Positions 43,924 to 55,058 of a DNA stretch of 64,000 nt are shown here, in pieces (position 1 is the stretch's first letter; every line of letters starts with the position of its first letter). The DNA lies in NCBI GenBank assembly GCA_020747065.1, contig JAGMVK010000009.1, positions 806,001-870,000 of the forward strand. Direction: 5' to 3'. The notes below the pieces were generated by a model. That model had not been told where the DNA came from and searched no databases. It saw only the letters and a list, made by a program, of their open reading frames with translations. The position numbers and the translations under genes are program-made. The stretch is from Cadophora sp. MPI-SDFR-AT-0126. Taxonomy: Eukaryota; Ascomycota; Leotiomycetes; Helotiales; Ploettnerulaceae.

Positions 43924-45274
43924 ATATGGCCTATTGATGATATCATGTGGGATGGGATATATGGGAAAGGATATATTGGAGTACATACTGGACTGGATAT
44001 TTTGGGCATATATTGATCAAGTTAGCCAGGCGCTGGAAATTGGATTTGGAAGGTATTTACGGTTACTACAACATATGTAACAACAATATCATGGACATGG
44101 GATATATGAATGTAAATCAAAGGATGGATATAGAAATTCAAGAGAATGGAAAGAGGAATTTGACGCCTTCTCGTCATATTAAGCATATCTTCTAGTCCGT
44201 CACTGCCGGTCCTCGTTTCGCTTTCCCGCCTTGGAATTTGCCGCAGTCCTGAGAAGCCTATCTCCCACTGTTACCATTCCCTCCACACCCATCGTTTCCT
44301 CCACTTGCACCCTCCTTTTACACTTTCGCTCGAGCCGAATTGCTTGCTGTCACTCACGATTTCAATTTCTTCTAGCTTTCAATTGGCTGTTGGGTCTTTC
44401 TTCCCTTGCTCGTGACTGATGGTTTGAGAGGCTTGAATTAAGCTCGAGGTTTTAAACTTGAATGAAGATGAAACCACTCCAGCAGACTCAGATCTGGACT
44501 TAAGGGGAATTATTTGATTCTTATTCGTAGGCTCAGGCACCACAAAGCCCACAAAATACTAAAGCGTGGAGGGAGAAAACCATGTCATCTCATCATCTTG
44601 TCTTGTCTGAACAAACGCTCTAAAGCTCCAGCACATCGTCACATTTCCCCATCTACTGTGGGGCTATTTGTCTTGTTACAGAACAGTAGCTCTTCGAAAG
44701 CTTCACGCAGAATCCTGTACGCCAGCATCACGCCCAGACCCCGGGCGAGATAAACAAACAAACAACCTCGCTTAACACTACCCCTTTTCAATTCGGTTCC
44801 TCGGTTCATTTATCAGCGGAGACCTCAGATATGGCAACAAGGGAGCAAGGCTTCACTGCAGTCTTAGTATGTGATGGTCAAGATGACTCACGCCGAAATT
44901 GGGTTTGAGTGTCAAGTCGATGGAGGGTGAGGACTTGTGGGAAGAGTAGCGGCGGGATTGGAGCGGGATTGCGGGAAGCGGGATTGGAAACAGCTAAGGT
45001 AAGGTTATGGCGGGTTGTGATGCGGAGCTAGTCCGAGTGGGCTTGCTTACTTGCTTGAGGTGGCTTGAAGAGCTGGAAAGTATGTCCTACTGTGATTGTT
45101 GAGAGTCGTGGGAAGAATATGTGGAATGTGTGAAAGGAGCTTCGAGGGGTTGTGTTCGCCCTAGAAGCGGATGCGAGAATGAATCAACATCCACAATCAC
45201 AACCAACTACGAAGAAATGTCGTGTAGAAAGTAGAACGGCTTTTACGGATTTCCTACTCTATACTATCGTCTAT
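43924..45274. other. Intergenic, no gene seen
   Basis: 1.35 kb between convergent genes, AT-rich with repeated short GGATAT-like words around 43945-44130. Only short unsupported ORFs. Confidence 0.45.
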
Positions 45275-46424
45275 CTAATTGAACCGTCTAATCATCTCCG
45301 CAGGCTTATTCCCCAAAATCCCATCAATCTCAGCCATAATCTCAGGCGTCAACTTTTCAATCGCATCCAGCGACTTGACACTATCATAAATCTGCTCGGG
45401 ACGACTCGCCCCCGTGATAGCCGAACTGACATTCTTGTTCTTCAGCACCCAAGCCATAGCCAGTGAAGCCTGCGTGATACCCAGCTTCTCAGCGACAGGC
45501 TTCAGCTTCGCCACGATTTCGATATCCTTCTTCCAGCTCTCGTCGCCGAAGCGCTTGTTCATGCCGATGACGAAGGGATCATTGCTGCTTCCTAAACGAG
45601 AATCCTTGGGGATGCCGTCGTTGTACTTACCAGTTAGGATGCCGATTTTGAGAGGCGAGAAGATCGTGAGTCCCAGTCCGGTTTCTTCGTACAGATGTGC
45701 GAACTCGGTCTCAACTTTTGTGCGCGCAAGCATGTTGTATTGAGGCTGTTCCATGACCGGACCGATCAGATTCAACTTGTCGGCATACCGCCATGCTGTT
45801 GCGATCTCGTCTGCGTTCCACTCGGATGTACCCCAGTAGAATGCCTTGCCGGTGTTTATCAAGTAATTGAATGCGCGGACTGTCTCTTCGATGGGGGTAT
45901 TGCGGTCTGGGCGATGGGCATAGATCAAATCAACATATTCGAGACCGAGACGCTCGAGTGCATTATTCGTGCCTTCGATGATGTGCTTTCGTGAGAGGCC
46001 GACGTTGTTGACTGGGTTCTCGCCGTGGGATGCTCCCCAGTTGATCTGCGAAAGGTCAATTGGTGATTCCGAGGGTTTTGGGGAGAGATGAAGGACGAAC
46101 CTTGGTGGAAATGACAAGATCGTTGCGTTTCCAACCGAACTTCTTGATTGCCTGGCCCATGACGCGCTCGGACTCTCCCCCACTGTACCCCTCAGCACAA
46201 TCGAAGAAGTTAATTCCAACATCGTATGCTGCCTTCATGCAAGCAAAAGTATTATCTTGTGAAATTAGACTTTGATCCTCTAGAAGCTTCTCTTTACATT
46301 ACTTACCACTCTCAACGTGCCCACCATATGTGAGCCATCCTCCCAACGAAATGGCAGAAACTTGTAGACCGGAGCGGCCAAGGAATCTGTACTGCATCTT
46401 GGGGAGACCTTCTGGTGGAGACAT
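45275..46424 (-). CDS. Aldo-keto reductase, Kv channel beta-subunit type
   Basis: Three exons (46307-46424, 46101-46255, 45275-46045) total 1,044 nt and encode 347 aa. Introns are 46256-46306 and 46046-46100. The fold is an NADPH-binding TIM barrel. The tetrad is visible: Asp and Tyr in FFDCAEGYSGGESE, Lys in DLVISTK and His in LIYAHRPD. The closing part around ASLAMAWVLKNKNVSSAITG and PEQI is the cofactor-binding C-terminus. The match is to the Kv-beta/YajO-like branch (AKR6), which reduces aldehydes; fungal members are soluble enzymes and the substrate is not predictable. The start MSPPEGLPKMQYRFLGRSG is the first ATG. Confidence 0.92.
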
Positions 46425-47123
46425 CTTGAAAATTGGTGTGGTTTGGATATGGGTGATTGGTTTGACAATGGGCTTGTTCTTGCAACTTGAATGAAAAGGA
46501 AAAAAAAGTTGACAGAGGAGACGAACTTGCCTTTATATCCTATGGCGCAATTGGGATTGCGGGGTTCATTCTGGCTGTCTGTCCCAAGAGTGGAGAGCTC
46601 TTTGGCAGCTGCAGGGGACAACAGCAAACAAGACTTTGAAAGCACGGGGAGGAGTCACCAACACGGCTCAGGACCTTTTGGAGATATGCTCGCTGAAACG
46701 TCCTTGAGTGTGATGATGTCAAGCTTTCTGGTTATTTCTTGTCCAATGGTTCGCAAGGACAATCATGCCAGGGGGACTTTGGTTCAAGCACCTTCTTCTC
46801 GGGGCAAGATACCCCGCGACTTTTTCAATTTGTAAGGTCGTCGTAGCGTGCTTGGAGCTTGGAGAGCGGATGAAGGCTTCCTAAGGCTTTTTCAGGCGTG
46901 AATAGGAAAAAACGCTCGAGCCACAAAAAATGGAGCTTGAATAAATTCTCGAGTTATAACTGGCTGAATCACCTAACACCTTAGCACTTCCCTGTAAACT
47001 TGTGGTAAAATTGACGACACTTTCTGAGAACCTTTCTCTTCTCAAGTCAACTGTGATCGAGACAACTGTGATGGTAATGATGTGGTATGGTGCCACTGCA
47101 ACAGCTGTGAGGGATGGGTCTTC
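46425..47123. other. Intergenic: promoter side of the aldo-keto reductase
   Basis: 700 bp without a supported gene. It separates the reductase start from the 3' end of the next minus-strand gene. Confidence 0.45.
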
Positions 47124-48024
47124 CTACAACATGGCAATCAGCCTTGCTTCTGCCCTTCCTCTAGACATAGGATTACCTGCTTTCATTATCTGTTCTTTGG
47201 CACTCGCCGTGTTTGAAAGATCTTCGCCTTTTTCGTCGGCGCGCTGGAGGAGCCCAAGGAGGTCCCTCCACAAGAACATGCCGCCAACTTCGAGGACACG
47301 TCTGTTTCTCTGGTAGCGAAGGTTTCCTATCTCTTCAAAAGCCTATAATATCCGAAGGCGCAGGTGATGGGGCTCTCTGGTGTACCAATTGCTCTGCCAT
47401 CGTTGCAGTGCTGAAATCCAGGATGCAACTCTCCTCTTTCTCATACGTGGGTATCTGCCACCACCTCTCTTGCACGGGGTTCCCTCTGCCACTCGGACAG
47501 TATAAAATGTCGTGTATGGCCCAGGGCACATTACTTCTGGTACTTTGGAAAGAGAAGAGCGAAATGCTAAGCCAGGACATTTCCTTGCTGGCTTGACGCC
47601 AAAGATCTTTTTCACTAAATTCAAGAAAGGTAGAGACATCCAGGGGAGACAATTTTCACGATTCTTGGTCATTCATAGACTCAAAAGATGGAACCATCTT
47701 CAATCTTGTGTCCTTGAGGCTGTCCCAAGCTTCTTCGACGAAGGTGTTTGTGAAATAACAAATAAGGCAACGCTGTCTTAATGCTCTCTGCAGCATGTTC
47801 TCTCGACACAGATGACAACTAAAGACGCAACAAAATCTCCATACATCTGCATCTTATTCCAGCTCCTATTCATTACATAAAAGCTGGGGAACTGCGCTTG
47901 CTAGCCTTGGCCGCTTCAAGACACTTTCCAACCCCTTCTCCTATTAGGAGGAGATTGAGCACTTGCTTGCAGACTTCGGCATAGAGCCCTCTTCCGCAAA
48001 ACCGGACTTCGTTCAAGAACAGGT
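47124..48024 (-). CDS. Unrecognised multi-exon gene, 5' end not found
   Basis: No long ORF stands out, but four protein-like segments join in frame. They are exons 47877-48024, 47660-47818, 47386-47614 and 47124-47342, with introns of 58, 45 and 43 nt, all GT-AG. The product reads LNEVRFCGRGLYAEVCKQVL near the start, then CHLCRENMLQRALRQRC, later PWAIHDILYCPSG, and ends with VLEVGGMFLWRDLLGLLQRA plus a polar tail, about 250 aa in all. The stops in the raw frames fall inside the proposed introns, which argues for splicing rather than decay. A C-x2-C plus C-x2-C pattern (CHLC, CLIC) might bind a metal, but I recognise no family. An upstream exon is needed because no ATG was found before 48024. 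Fragments at 48134-48560 could belong to it. Confidence 0.5.
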
Positions 48025-49619
48025 CTGCAGAATCGGGCACTTAATTGTATATCCGCAGCTCATGTTCTAGACTGTCTCTCGATCTTGCCTTGAGTGTAAT
48101 GCTTTCGTTGCCACCTTATCGTATATAAACTTCCTACGCAGCCACGCTTTTGGCTTTGAATTCAAGGAGGCCAATGGTCATCCATGAATTTAGGCGTACA
48201 ACGACAACCAAAGCATGATTGGGCCATATGCCGTTATCTGTATTCGATGCCTCCTTCGTGTTCGCAAGTTCGCTGTTTGCAGGAGTGGGGCCCCAATTCT
48301 TTTTATGCTTCTTGTCGACATCTCCGGCTGTTCCGATGACTGGTCGCATGCCCCCTTTTATGTTGTAGCAATTGTATAATAGCTATGCTTTTGTATTCTT
48401 CAGCGCCGCGGTGATCTGCCTTGACCTTTCCATCTCACTTGTCTGGTTCCACCTATTGCTTATCGAAGTCTTGTTGCTGAAGCGCTCATCTGAAGGACGA
48501 CGGTATCCTGCGGAACCTTTCCAAAATCAGCAGGCTGTATAGGCAATCAAGGATTCAAGGCAATGGACCAGCGATGTATGTCATCTTGATGTTGTATAAC
48601 TTACCGAAACTCCTTCATAGTTTTCATCAAGTCATGACGTTGGCAGTACTCAGTCTTGTCCGAGCTGGAGCAATACTGTGGTGAGCGCGGTTGCAGACCT
48701 TGCCTTTGTCATTGCCACCATACATATTGGCATTGATGATTTACTCGTTAGATATGTATATAGACCTTTCTTGAACTAGGTATCTACCTGCTACTGACAC
48801 ATACATATCGTCATGTATACCTAAACTCTCCAAGCAATAGTATCCTGCCACCTTGCTCCATTCTGCCGCGGTGAATAACTAGGCGGTGGAGAGTGAAGGA
48901 CGCTAGAGAGGAAGGTAATAGCACGTTCCTTCCCAACAAGAGGTCAGGCAATATTTGCTCGCTTACGGTCTACAAAAGCTGCCGCCCGCTCCATTTCCCC
49001 TCCAACTTTCTTCCTCCACCATCTACCTCTCTAACTTCAAGATCTTCAGTTTTTCTCGTGAGTCCTTCGCGAGGTAAGCATTGAAGAACTACACTCTGTC
49101 AATTGTAAGTTGCTTCCCTCTCCTTCAGCATCAACAGCATTCTCTTCTCGTCGGGTGCGCAAATACCATCTCGTTTTGAGATTCGTGGTGGCCTTGGCCA
49201 GCACAGCACGACTTCCACTCCTTCCCTCCTGCCTTCTGCCCCCTCCTTGATCTGCTAGAAAACCCGTCCCGTTCTCCATGACGTGTTTTCAGCCTCAATC
49301 TTACCGTCGCGCTCCCAGCCTTGGTCTGTTTACTCTGGGGCCGATCAACACACCTTGTCAACAGACACGTCCGTTACAAGCACCGCGTCTTACTACTTCT
49401 ACCACAACACTCTCCCTTCACTTCTGCCATCGGACTTCCCCTCACCTTCTCAGAGAGACCTCAATCTCAATTGGCAAATTCTCTTCGCGTCCTTACACTC
49501 CCCTCACCCTCAAACACCCTCACCTTCCGTCACAATCATCTTATCTTGTAACGACGCTAATCACGCCAACTCTGTGAAGACAAACAACAATTTTCCTTAA
49601 CGAACACACTCAAGTCAAG
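48025..49619. other. Region upstream of the zinc-knuckle gene; possible gene fragments on minus strand
   Basis: A minus-strand frame at 48134-48349 starts with ATG and reads 71 plausible codons (for example NWGPTPANSELANTKEAS). Nearby frames up to 48560 also look faintly protein-like. No splice joining them was convincing, so they may be 5' exons of the neighbouring gene or relics. From about 48890 to 49619 lies a CT-rich promoter and leader of the zinc-knuckle gene. Confidence 0.3.
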
Positions 49620-51543
49620 ATGTCCTGGGACACTGGTGCGCCTGCTGGCGGTGGCGGTGGTTGGGACCCCCAGCCTACTACTACCTTCGATGACTCTGCT
49701 AATGTTGGTGATGCCTTCGGCGATGGTGGTAACAATTCTGGTGGTGCTTTTGATGATACTGGTTTCGGCGGTGGTGATACGTTCGGTGATTCTGCTGGCG
49801 GCGGTGGAGGTGGACCTTCAGGAAGCTGCTTCAACTGCGGTCAGGAGGGGTATGTTTGTCTGATTGAAAGCTCCATCATGTGCAGTGCTAATAGTCTGGT
49901 AGACACATGAAGGGTGACTGCCCAAATCCAGCCAAGCCTCGTCCATGCTTCAACTGTGGTCAAGAAGGGTACGTCCCTACCATTCAAATGTCCTTTCACT
50001 TTCTTGCGACAGGCTGAACTGACTCCTCCAGACACACAAGCAAGGAGTGTACGAATGAGGCCGTTCCCCGCGAATTCTCGGGTACCTGCCGAATCTGTGA
50101 GAAAGTTGGTCACCGTGCCACTGACTGCCCTGACAAACCCCCTTCGATCTGCAAGAATTGTTGCCAAGAGGGACATGAAGTACGTATACTCCTTGGTTGG
50201 TCATCTCATCCTCTAACTCATGTGATAGATCGTTGGTTGCAAGAATCCCCGAAAGATCGACCGCAGCCACATCAAGGACGTCTCAGGTGAGGTCGCTTGG
50301 GAGATGATCAAGCAAGCCGTTGCCGAGCGCGACCTTGACGATGTCAAGGAAGCTGTCGACATGTATGTCAAGGCATGCCCTGATGTTACATACGCCCAAC
50401 TTGAGGAAGCCTTCCGTACCCAACAGGTTGGTATCTACCTCATTGGTATTGAGAAGGAGTTGAGCGCCACTTACACCAATATGGACCTCCAAGGTAACCT
50501 TGGCAAGACGTATTCGATCTCCTGGCGCTGGTCCGACAAACCACGTTTTCCCAAGGAGATGGACCTTTGGCCTGCAAACCCGGAGGAAAACCTTGAGCGA
50601 TTGGCAGATGCAGGTCAACCAACTGACTGCAAGATGCCCAAATGTACAAACTGCGATTCTCTCGGCCATACTCAAGTTAGTTTACATACCCTTGCCCCTT
50701 TTCGAAGTTAGATGTTCATATAATCTTAAGAAATCTTGCCCCGAGGAGAAGATGGAGAAGGAACGAGCCCAAGTTCAGTGCTATAACTGTGACTCCGTTG
50801 GACACCGTGTTCGTGATTGTAGGTTTTCTTCTCCCTTGACCTCTTTGGAGCGGACTTAATTGACCATCTCCAGGCCCAAATCCTCGCCCTGATAAGTTCG
50901 CTTGCCGCAATTGCAAAAAATCTGGTCACAGGTAAGATCTCGACCATGTTTCAATGCTATTTATTCTACTGACTTCACAAAAGCTCCAAGGAGTGCCCTG
51001 AGCCTCGCTCTGCTGAAGGTGTCGAGTGTAAGAAGTGTAATGAGGGTATGTCTTGTTCCACATGTATGCACACAGAACATGGACTGACATGCCAGTAGTC
51101 GGTCATTTCAGCCGCGACTGCCCTCAAGGAGGCGGAGGCGGAGGTGGAAATTGCCATAACTGTGGGGAGAGTGGACACCGCAAGCAGGATTGCACCAACG
51201 AAAAGCAATTGATCTGCCGTAACTGCGATGCGATCGGCCATTTAAGCAAGGAATGCAAACAGCCAAAAGACTGGTCACGTGTCCGTTGTTCTAACTGCTC
51301 GGAGTTTGGGCATTCCAAGGGTAAGCTTCCTTTCTAACTCAACCAGCAAATAAATCCTCACCTCGAACAGTTAAATGCACCCAACCTCCCAAGGAGGAGA
51401 GCGGCGATGCTGGTTTCGGAGGTGACGGCTTCGGAGGAGGTGACAATGGTTTCTCCAACAATGCTGATACCTTCGGCTCTGGTAGTAATGGCTTTGCTGC
51501 TACTATTGGCGATGATAATCTTGCCGGAGGCGGAGGCTGGTAA
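49620..51543 (+). CDS. Protein with eleven CCHC zinc knuckles (CNBP/Gis2-like)
   Basis: Nine exons (49620-49849, 49903-49968, 50032-50179, 50229-50675, 50731-50818, 50874-50931, 50984-51045, 51099-51320, 51371-51543) total 1,494 nt, 497 aa. A Gly/Asp-rich low-complexity start is followed by four C-x2-C-x4-H-x4-C knuckles (first CFNCGQEGHMKGDC). A helical middle region of about 110 residues contains the segments EVAWEMIKQAVAERDLDDVK and AYAQLEEAF-like helices. Seven more knuckles and a Gly-rich tail ending GGGGW complete it. Knuckle proteins of this kind bind single-stranded RNA or DNA; Gis2 and CNBP act in translation and mRNP granules. Having eleven knuckles and a helical insert sets it apart from the seven-knuckle Gis2. 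Nearly all introns cut inside a knuckle. Confidence 0.92.
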
Positions 51544-51880
51544 AGAGATACCTCATTTGGACTTCATCCCCGTCAACTTTCCATTTGGATGACAGACAAT
51601 GGGTCGGTGTTCATTTCTAAGGTTCTGCACGTCGGTTCATCTTTTGATGATAGATGATGGGTAGCTTTGCCTAATGTGCTTCTTCGTTTCGCGAGTTTGC
51701 GACTAAAATGGTGGATGTGAATGTGCAAGTGGTTGAGCTAGCTAGTTACTCTGTTTCTAAGCAGATAGCACAATCAAAAATCCTGCACACTAGTGGTAAC
51801 ACTTCTTCTTCTACTGAGTCTGTAACTTGGCGGCCGTTGTGTGAGCGAGCAACCGCTATTACCTTAGTTGTCAATGGCTG
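51544..51880. other. 3' flank of the zinc-knuckle gene
   Basis: 337 bp, nothing recognisable; ends where the 28-bp tandem repeat begins. Confidence 0.5.
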
Positions 51881-51947
51881 GACGTCCTTGTGACATTGAA
51901 AGTCTATATACGTTCTTATAACATTCAAAGTCTTCAAATGTTCTTAT
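51881..51947. repeat. 28-bp minisatellite, left part
   Basis: Two full units (51881-51908 and 51909-51936) and the first 11 bp of a third share the pattern ACGTTCTTATAACATTCAAA, followed by GTCTTCA-like ends. The third unit is cut by the transposon at 51947. The same repeat resumes at the other side of the element. Confidence 0.8.
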
Positions 51948-51991
51948 CCCCTCAAGCGGTGATTCGGTAACGCCTTTTAGCGTCTTAGCGG
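51948..51991 (+). repeat. Left terminal inverted repeat
   Basis: 44 bp matching the right end, with a 6-bp insertion (ATTCGG-like) relative to it. Begins CCCCTCAAGCGGTG. Confidence 0.82.
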
Positions 51992-52048
51992 CCAAGATTC
52001 TCACCAAAAATCAAGGGGATTCAGAGAAACACCACAACGCCTCTATAA

Positions 52049-53879
52049 TTAATTATAATACCGGGCAAAGCAAGTGCTGTCTTTACAGAGTGCGACCTTA
52101 TAGACTTTACAGCTAAATATTGAAGCTTTCCGGCATCCGGATCCTGTTTAATTTACAGGTACATTTACGGAAAGCTCCCCAAGTACTTTCCTCCGTACCT
52201 TTCTAGAAACCCCCTCTTTTGTACAGACTACACAATTCCTCTTACTTTTAAAACGTTGCAGTATATACTCAGTCTCCTAGCTAGCCTCCAGAGGTTCTTC
52301 AACGGTGGAAATCAAAGCTGATTTACGTTTCCTACGGTTTTCCTTAGCAAGAGCAAAACAGTAGCTAAGAACCTCCGTTCTAAACGCCGTCTGATCAGTC
52401 CACTTGTCCTCTGGGGGTACTTAAGAGTGTAAACTAAGTAAGTAGGCATTAGTAAGAGCTGTATCGAGTAGCCATGTAACGAGCGATTAATAGCCACCCC
52501 TTCGACAAAGCTTTTCAAGAGTATTTAGCCTCTTAAGTTGATTTCCTCGATCCACAGCACCCATTTAGTAGTTATATAAGTCTTCGTACTCGGGAATTGC
52601 AAGTACAGCACGAGCATTTAGTCCAAAGGGCTTTCGAGCCGTCTTTGCCGCAGAGGAGGTCTCAGATAGGCGTTTCCGGAGCCTCTCAACTGTACTCTCT
52701 CCAACAGCAACTGTAGACATCGATAGTACTAAAGCATTGTCTTTCCACGCTATTATATTAATTAGGTTGTCTTCCGTTGCTTCCGTGTACAGTATACCCC
52801 AAGGTATTCGATCCTGTGCCTTATCCTCTGCCTTCATCTTAGAGAATCGCTTCAAAATACCGGATTTTGCGGTACACGTGCCAGTTGCACTCCAGCCGTG
52901 TATTCTCCTATATTTAAGTAGCTTAGTAGTCGTAAAAAGGTTGTCTAAGTAAACCAGGAAGCCTTAGCCTTGATTCGGGAGCCTTTCTATAAGGTAAGCA
53001 CAAACCGCAGATATAGAATTAGCACCGAATTCCTTAGGTTAAGGGATATTCCAGGGCCCACGTGACGTATCCGGATCAGTTGTTTTCTTTCCTTTTCTAT
53101 AGAAAATCTAGTCCAAAAAGAAGCCCTCTTATGTAAGGACCCAGATCTTATAACCTCGGTTAATCAGCTTTCTAGGTATTTTCAATGTATCAAGAGAGCG
53201 GCCTTGAAATCAAGCTATAGCTTCGTCGACAGCTACGTCTCGCCCTGCGATCCACAAGGTACGAGATACCTCTCGAATATAGCTATTCAAGGGCTCTAAC
53301 TATCCATAGGATTAGTAAAGTACCCGGGTATAAAGAAGGAAGCCTTACTCGGTCAAAAACAGCCCTGAAAACATGATCCGGATCCGTAGTACAGAGGCGC
53401 CACGAGGTATAGATTGCCTCATATCTCTGAAGGCTCATAATACTTGAAACCGGGTGATTCGGCCATTAATTACTCTGTACCTTCCAATAATCCTTCGCCT
53501 AGTTTTCTTAATGGATTCCCATATATATACGTATACCGAGGTATCTATATACTTCAGGTACAGTTATTAAGTGCTAACGGCGAATCCGGGCATGCGGACC
53601 AAGCTCTAGATCGTCGATTTGCGCCTGAATCTTAAGCTCCATGTACTGATTTATGTGCTCACAGATGATCCGGATCTATTCCTCAGGAAAAAACAGTAAA
53701 AATAGCCCCCAGGCGTCGATAGGGGTAATGCCCGGAGGGAGGGAAATCGAGGGGGGAAAGTAGGGTAAATCCATAGGAATAAACCCCGTACCGACTCGCT
53801 CTTCGGGTGGTAAATTAGGACGAGTAGTTGCAGGGTCAGTAGAATCAGCGATAACATTTTTCACAGCTTTACGTGGCAT
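52049..53879 (-). pseudogene. piggyBac-type transposase relic
   Basis: From the ATG at 53877-53879, the frame begins like fungal piggyBac transposases (MPRKAVK, then LPPEERVGTGFIPMDLP and SLPPGITPIDAW). It continues, with numerous stops and shifts, through recognisable pieces: EHINQYMELKIQAQ, RLPGLLRQPFYDY-like strand segments, and DRIPWGILYTEATEDNLINI near 52.8 kb. It ends in a Cys-rich zinc-finger-like tail at about 52.1 kb, followed by a TAA at 52049. At least a dozen stop codons interrupt it, so no active transposase can be made. The DDE catalytic residues were not placed with confidence. Confidence 0.85.
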
Positions 53880-53949
53880 TTTAAGTGGCAAATAATGATT
53901 GATATTTCTATTGTTTACAGTTTTGTTTACCCTTAATTTGGTGGGGAAC

Positions 53950-53987
53950 CCGCCAAGACGCTAAAAGGCGTTCCACCGCTTGAGGGG
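53950..53987 (-). repeat. Right terminal inverted repeat
   Basis: 38 bp, reverse complement of the left end apart from the 6-bp difference and one A/G change in the inner part. Confidence 0.82.
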
Positions 53988-54090
53988 ATAACATCAAGTG
54001 CCTATGGACATTCTTATACCATTAAAAATCTTTGAATGTTCTTATGAGATTAAAAGTCTACTGACGTTCTTCTGACATTGAATCTCTTCA
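53988..54090. repeat. 28-bp minisatellite, right part
   Basis: The remainder of the interrupted unit is followed by three full units at 54007-54034, 54035-54062 and 54063-54090. Each contains a variant of CGTTCTTATAACATT. Spacing is exactly 28 bp, so the repeat cannot encode a peptide repeat. Confidence 0.78.
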
Positions 54091-55058
54091 ATATCTCAGC
54101 TGCCCGGGTTTCCTTATTTGGCATGCCAGAGCTGCGTCTGTCGATTTTCTCATCTCCAAGCACGGTTTCACGTAATTCATACGGGTGGTTCGCAACGTTG
54201 CTTACAGGGAACCAGCAGTCCAGAATTGCCACGCTTGCTTGCGAATAATAAGGTATGTTTTTATTCGTCTCAAGACGGCACGGAAACCCGAGCATCACCC
54301 CTTTTCTATTAACCGAAGATGGGGTCCCCAAATTGTGCGGCATTCCCGTTCTGGATGTCCGAAGGGGGTAAGCGCTTGGCTGGGCTAGGGCTGGGGTATT
54401 TTCCCCGCCTTCAAAGCCCGGATGGGGCAAGCAGCAGCGAAAAACTTACATCATTCAACGGGAGTTATTTTGTCGCCGCAAGCCACCAAACTGCTGTTGA
54501 AAGTGAGTGATTCAAGTGAATATCAATCTTGAGGCTAAGACAGGCTGGGTTTTGGGACGGTTTCCTTTACCCTGTACTACGCAATTTGCACTCCGGGATG
54601 AGCTGGAACAAAGAGCTTTCTTTCGCCACGGGCACGAGAGAACGTGAATCCGAACGAGTCAGTTCCGGATGTATAGCTGTGGAGCCAGACTAGGGTTTAT
54701 GTCATTGACTGTGGGTGATGAGAAGCGATGGAGCGAAGTTTATTCGATACCTAGAATCCTTGACTAAGTGTTATGTTTGGCTGGCATGGAGCGCAGGCAG
54801 GAGGGATCCCGTCGCACTTGACTAGGTGATCTGCTCTCGGAGTATACGAATGTGTACAAGCGCTTCTTGTACGAACACTTTTTTCTGTATAAGAGATCAA
54901 TGGTCCCCATGGTTTCGGGACTGTTGATGGAGAGTTGAGATTTTCATTTCTCATTACTGTCATCGGGTCAAGTACTTGTCGTCCTGCGCCTTACTTACTT
55001 CTAGAATTGGAGTTAATTTTCAACGGGTTTCTTCTTGTGCTAGGAGCACCGAGTCATC
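54091..55058. other. Intergenic between transposon region and sugar transporter
   Basis: Contains a 126-codon minus-strand frame (54050-54430) that reads through the minisatellite and has no recognisable domain. The part close to 55059 is the transporter promoter. Confidence 0.45.

Larger units (their letters stand above)
51948..53987 (-). mobile_element. Decayed piggyBac-like DNA transposon
   Basis: A 2,040-bp segment is bounded by inverted repeats of about 40 bp that start CCCCTCAAGCGGTG and share CGCCTTTTAGCGTCTT. A minus-strand transposase relic fills most of it. Terminal CCC and the transposase type fit piggyBac. The expected TTAA target duplication is not seen: the flanks read TTAT on the left and ATAA on the right. 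Many in-frame stops and TA-rich stretches fit old decay, perhaps with repeat-induced point mutation. The element sits inside a minisatellite whose third unit it interrupts. Confidence 0.82.

Noticed and set aside
47002..47316. Plus-strand ORF of 104 codons
   Set aside because: It is antisense to the spliced minus-strand gene, whose sequence is more protein-like.
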